Positions 63,001-64,000 of a stretch of DNA of 64,000 nucleotides are shown piece after piece. Under the pieces are notes generated by a model. It saw nothing but the letters and a program-made list of their open reading frames with translations. It was not told the DNA's origin and searched no databases. Source of the stretch: Mucilaginibacter phenanthrenivorans (GTDB lineage Bacteria > Bacteroidota > Bacteroidia > Sphingobacteriales > Sphingobacteriaceae); the NCBI RefSeq assembly GCF_024721155.1, contig NZ_JAHVAP010000009.1, forward strand, positions 1-64,000. Direction: 5' to 3'. Both the position numbers and the translations under genes were made by a program. Numbering within the stretch: position 1 is the first letter of the stretch; every line of letters starts with the position of its first letter.

Positions 63001-63321
63001 TACTCCTGCTTTCGCTGTAATATCCTCAAATTGCAAATTGCCTTTGTTAAGGTACAGCTTATTCGGTCCCTGGTTTGATACAAAATAAAGATCGGGTAGC
63101 CCGTCGTTGTTAAAGTCGGCAGATGCCACGCCGGCACCATTGTAGAAATACAGGTAATCAAGGATGTTTACAGCATCGGTAGGCGTATTTTTGTTTACAA
63201 AATCAACATGGGTTTGGGTTGATGACAGTAGTTTAAAAATTCCCGGCTCAACCTTTTTATGTCCGCATGAGGTTAAAAAAACAACCAGGGCAAAAAGCGC
63301 AATCAATACAATTCTTTTCAT
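60025..63321 (-). CDS. VCBS/FG-GAP repeat lipoprotein, CRTAC1-like with ASPIC/UnbV domain
   Basis: The 1098-residue protein has a lipobox in ALVVFLTSC. There are many FG-GAP/VCBS blades with Ca2+-binding DxDxDG loops (VDINGDGYMDIYV, YDKDGDLDMF, DLNNDGWDDIYV, DLDGDGDMEIV), forming one or two beta-propellers. An ASPIC/UnbV segment lies near 500-570 (GIGTKLFMKSGHN, ELMVVWPDNSTK). Families like this often sit in Bacteroidota polysaccharide loci as surface proteins; their function is unproven. A second, related gene lies 22 bp upstream on the same strand. Confidence 0.88.
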   Translation of the reverse strand: MKRIVLIALFALVVFLTSCGHKKVEPGIFKLLSSTQTHVDFVNKNTPTDAVNILDYLYFYNGAGVASADFNNDGLPDLYFVSNQGPNKLYLNKGNLQFEDITAKAGVAGAGDWKTGVTVVDINGDGYMDIYVTVVSGYNGFKGKNQLYINNHDNTFTESAAKYGLDFEGFSTQASFTDYDKDGDLDMFLLTSSVHSNDTYGDSSQRFKYSHNAGDHLFRNDGGHFTDVTAGSGIYASPIGYGLGVSVGDLNNDGWDDIYVSNDFFEQDYYYINQHNGTFKEQLKSAFGHTSLFSMGNTMSDINKDGMLDVISTDMLPEDMKALKSTINDEPLDIYNQEVNSGFYYQYSKNCLQINVANGKKFMDMALYSGVSATDWTWSPLAQDFDMDGHKDLFFSNGIKKRLNDMDYLKYLGDPNTIRQYKNERKFDRQKINMMPDGAVHNFLYKGGNELKFADVSFDNDMQKPSISSGSIAVDLDGDGDMEIVTNNMDEPAYIYRNMTIENHPNDKPSFLKYSVKFKVGNINGIGTKLFMKSGHNVDHQEIQTSNAFESGQSNELQFTFSKGDKPTELMVVWPDNSTKIIKSFSLNKKSIISYDSKLAQTNKDVSIVIADFLSNKKQFDNKQTGVTSLATLKTFDTPDFNYYYLLPHCYLPHTPAIAIADENQDGLDDIYVGGIPGEEKYLLTGNANGGFKKVTVPAFNQSPDFGDADAKWIDANKDGKPDLLVLSSNHPFADSDKILPPRLYINKGNNQFEYKPLPQVAGRFSKLFLFDFNGDGLMDIFLCGGISYRNYTAPSSSVILLNKGNGNFDVAKDKYPELSKIQFITSITSADVDKNGEPDIIVTAEWQPLYIFLSKDHKLTRFSSAFLDEMKGWWQSAAITDIDGDGKPDLIAGNWGLNNKYNVTPSSPLFAYNTDLDDDGKNDLVLSYCYKGNYYPFRPKNDLEQELPYLKKEWLSFQKMADKTTAEIFKDKLDEEKKLTANTFKSVFISDVLHAKTAIDLPYAYQQAPIRSIIASSGNDVIINGNFWGVVPYEGKYDALGLATLGYDKQRKDFKIPDYWVNTAFNFQEVTFMQPLKQNGKNAYLVVTYDGKLLITK

Positions 63322-63343
63322 GTTACAGGCTTAGCATTGCTGG

Positions 63344-64000
63344 TTATTTATTGATCTGGAATACCTTAAGCTGATCGTCGTTTTGGCCGAACAGGTAATA
63401 TTTTGCACCACTGCTGTTTTTAATTACCAATGATGACCGCACCTGCCCCCTGAGCATAATGCCGCTTTTTGCCGGCTCAGTATACACAAACTGACCATTG
63501 ATGTATTTATAAAACAGCCCATAGCTGGCATCAAGCCTGCCAATTTCGGGTTTAAAATCGAAAAAGTTACCGCCCATTATCAGCGTATTCTTACCGCTGT
63601 TGTCGACGTCGTCAGCCACAATGGTATTAATTGGTGAAAACTGTGCACGCGATGGCAATGCCTTACAGGTAAATTTACCGCTGCCACTGTTAAAAAAAAC
63701 TGCAGACTGCAGATAATTCATTTCATGTACCTCGCAGCTATCAAGCATATCAGGTGTAAATACCTCCCTAAATGGCTTGCCTGCATAATCAATATAGTTC
63801 AGAAAGCGCTTTTTAAATAACGGCATCTGTCCTACCAGGTCTGGCTTCATGTTAAAGGTGTATTCAACATGGTCTGATCTGTACATCGATGTTACACACT
63901 CTTTAGTGCCGTTGTTATCAAAATCCTTAATGTAAATCTTCATCGGCTCGGTAAACGATGCCCGGAACTTTGAGTTAGTTCCCAGGTTTCCTGCGATGAT
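63344..64000 (-). CDS. VCBS/ASPIC-type repeat protein, partial (right edge)
   Basis: The frame is open to the right edge: 19 codons before the first internal ATG (63943) read IIAGNLGTNSKFRASFTEP without a stop. The visible 218 residues are the C-terminal end only. GNLGTNSKF and FDNNGTKECV are typical of the last blades of CRTAC1-like proteins; the rest has MGGNFFDFKPEIGRLDASYG and ends VFQINK. It is a paralog of the neighbour 22 bp downstream, so the two are probably one operon. Confidence 0.85.
   Translation of the reverse strand: MIAGNLGTNSKFRASFTEPMKIYIKDFDNNGTKECVTSMYRSDHVEYTFNMKPDLVGQMPLFKKRFLNYIDYAGKPFREVFTPDMLDSCEVHEMNYLQSAVFFNSGSGKFTCKALPSRAQFSPINTIVADDVDNSGKNTLIMGGNFFDFKPEIGRLDASYGLFYKYINGQFVYTEPAKSGIMLRGQVRSSLVIKNSSGAKYYLFGQNDDQLKVFQINK

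Overview
The window looks like a chromosomal segment of a Bacteroidota bacterium, most likely family Sphingobacteriaceae (Mucilaginibacter or Pedobacter-like). The grounds are the gene families present: tandem FtsX/MacB-type permeases starting MIKNYLKIAWRN, a FecI-like sigma factor with a FecR partner, an STN-domain protein, CRTAC1/ASPIC-UnbV VCBS lipoproteins, many signal-peptide glycoside hydrolases, and promoter -7 boxes of the Bacteroidota form TAnnTTTG. The genus is inference; no rRNA or tRNA gene was seen.

Layout. 1-1250: an IS4-family element running off the left edge, with an 84-bp tandem duplication at its visible end. 1393-2865: a secreted GH30 enzyme with a strong terminator. 3403-18656: six consecutive FtsX-like ABC permeases (P1-P6) on the + strand with no ATPase gene beside them, followed by two paralogous secreted lectin-like proteins (18737-20103). 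The spacers here are built from three recurring repeat modules. I call them A (GATTAGAGGTTAGAGAC-like), B (GACAGTGAGCAGTTGGCAGT-like) and C (repeats of ATGAACC/ATGAACTA). The C module reads as a 7-12 codon open frame that stops at, over, or in phase with the next start codon. 20367-24119: an outer-membrane protein with a kinase-like front half, then an M28 peptidase. 24129-30465: a lipoprotein, a class V aminotransferase-like enzyme, a MerR-TipAS regulator, an SGNH esterase and a hybrid histidine kinase.

30946-31851 holds three tandem copies of a tiny zinc-ribbon protein, two of them behind a shared upstream repeat. 32553-35051 is an apparent three-gene operon (DUF6134-like, NAD-dependent epimerase, SDR). 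35248-38585 is a sigma/anti-sigma pair followed by an STN-plus-surface-repeat protein in the place usually taken by a TonB receptor. 38589-39988 is an SDR and a TetR gene with three matching operators. 40165-44983 is a rhamnose operon (GH106, isomerase-family protein, RhaM), and further polysaccharide enzymes follow on the same strand: a glutaminase-like DUF4965 protein, GH78 and GH65.

Between them lie a zincless Fpg-like glycosylase, a beta-lactamase-fold hydrolase, a YjbR protein, a TetR/HMA-like/MFS efflux unit with two matching operators, a single-domain response regulator and a vanadium-haloperoxidase-like lipoprotein. The right end has a SRPBCC/GyrI-like membrane protein and two tandem VCBS/ASPIC lipoproteins, the last cut by the edge.

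Taken together, the right half reads as a plant-polysaccharide (rhamnose-containing pectin or glycoside) utilisation region. The left half is a paralogous permease array whose spacers have been shaped by repeat amplification.
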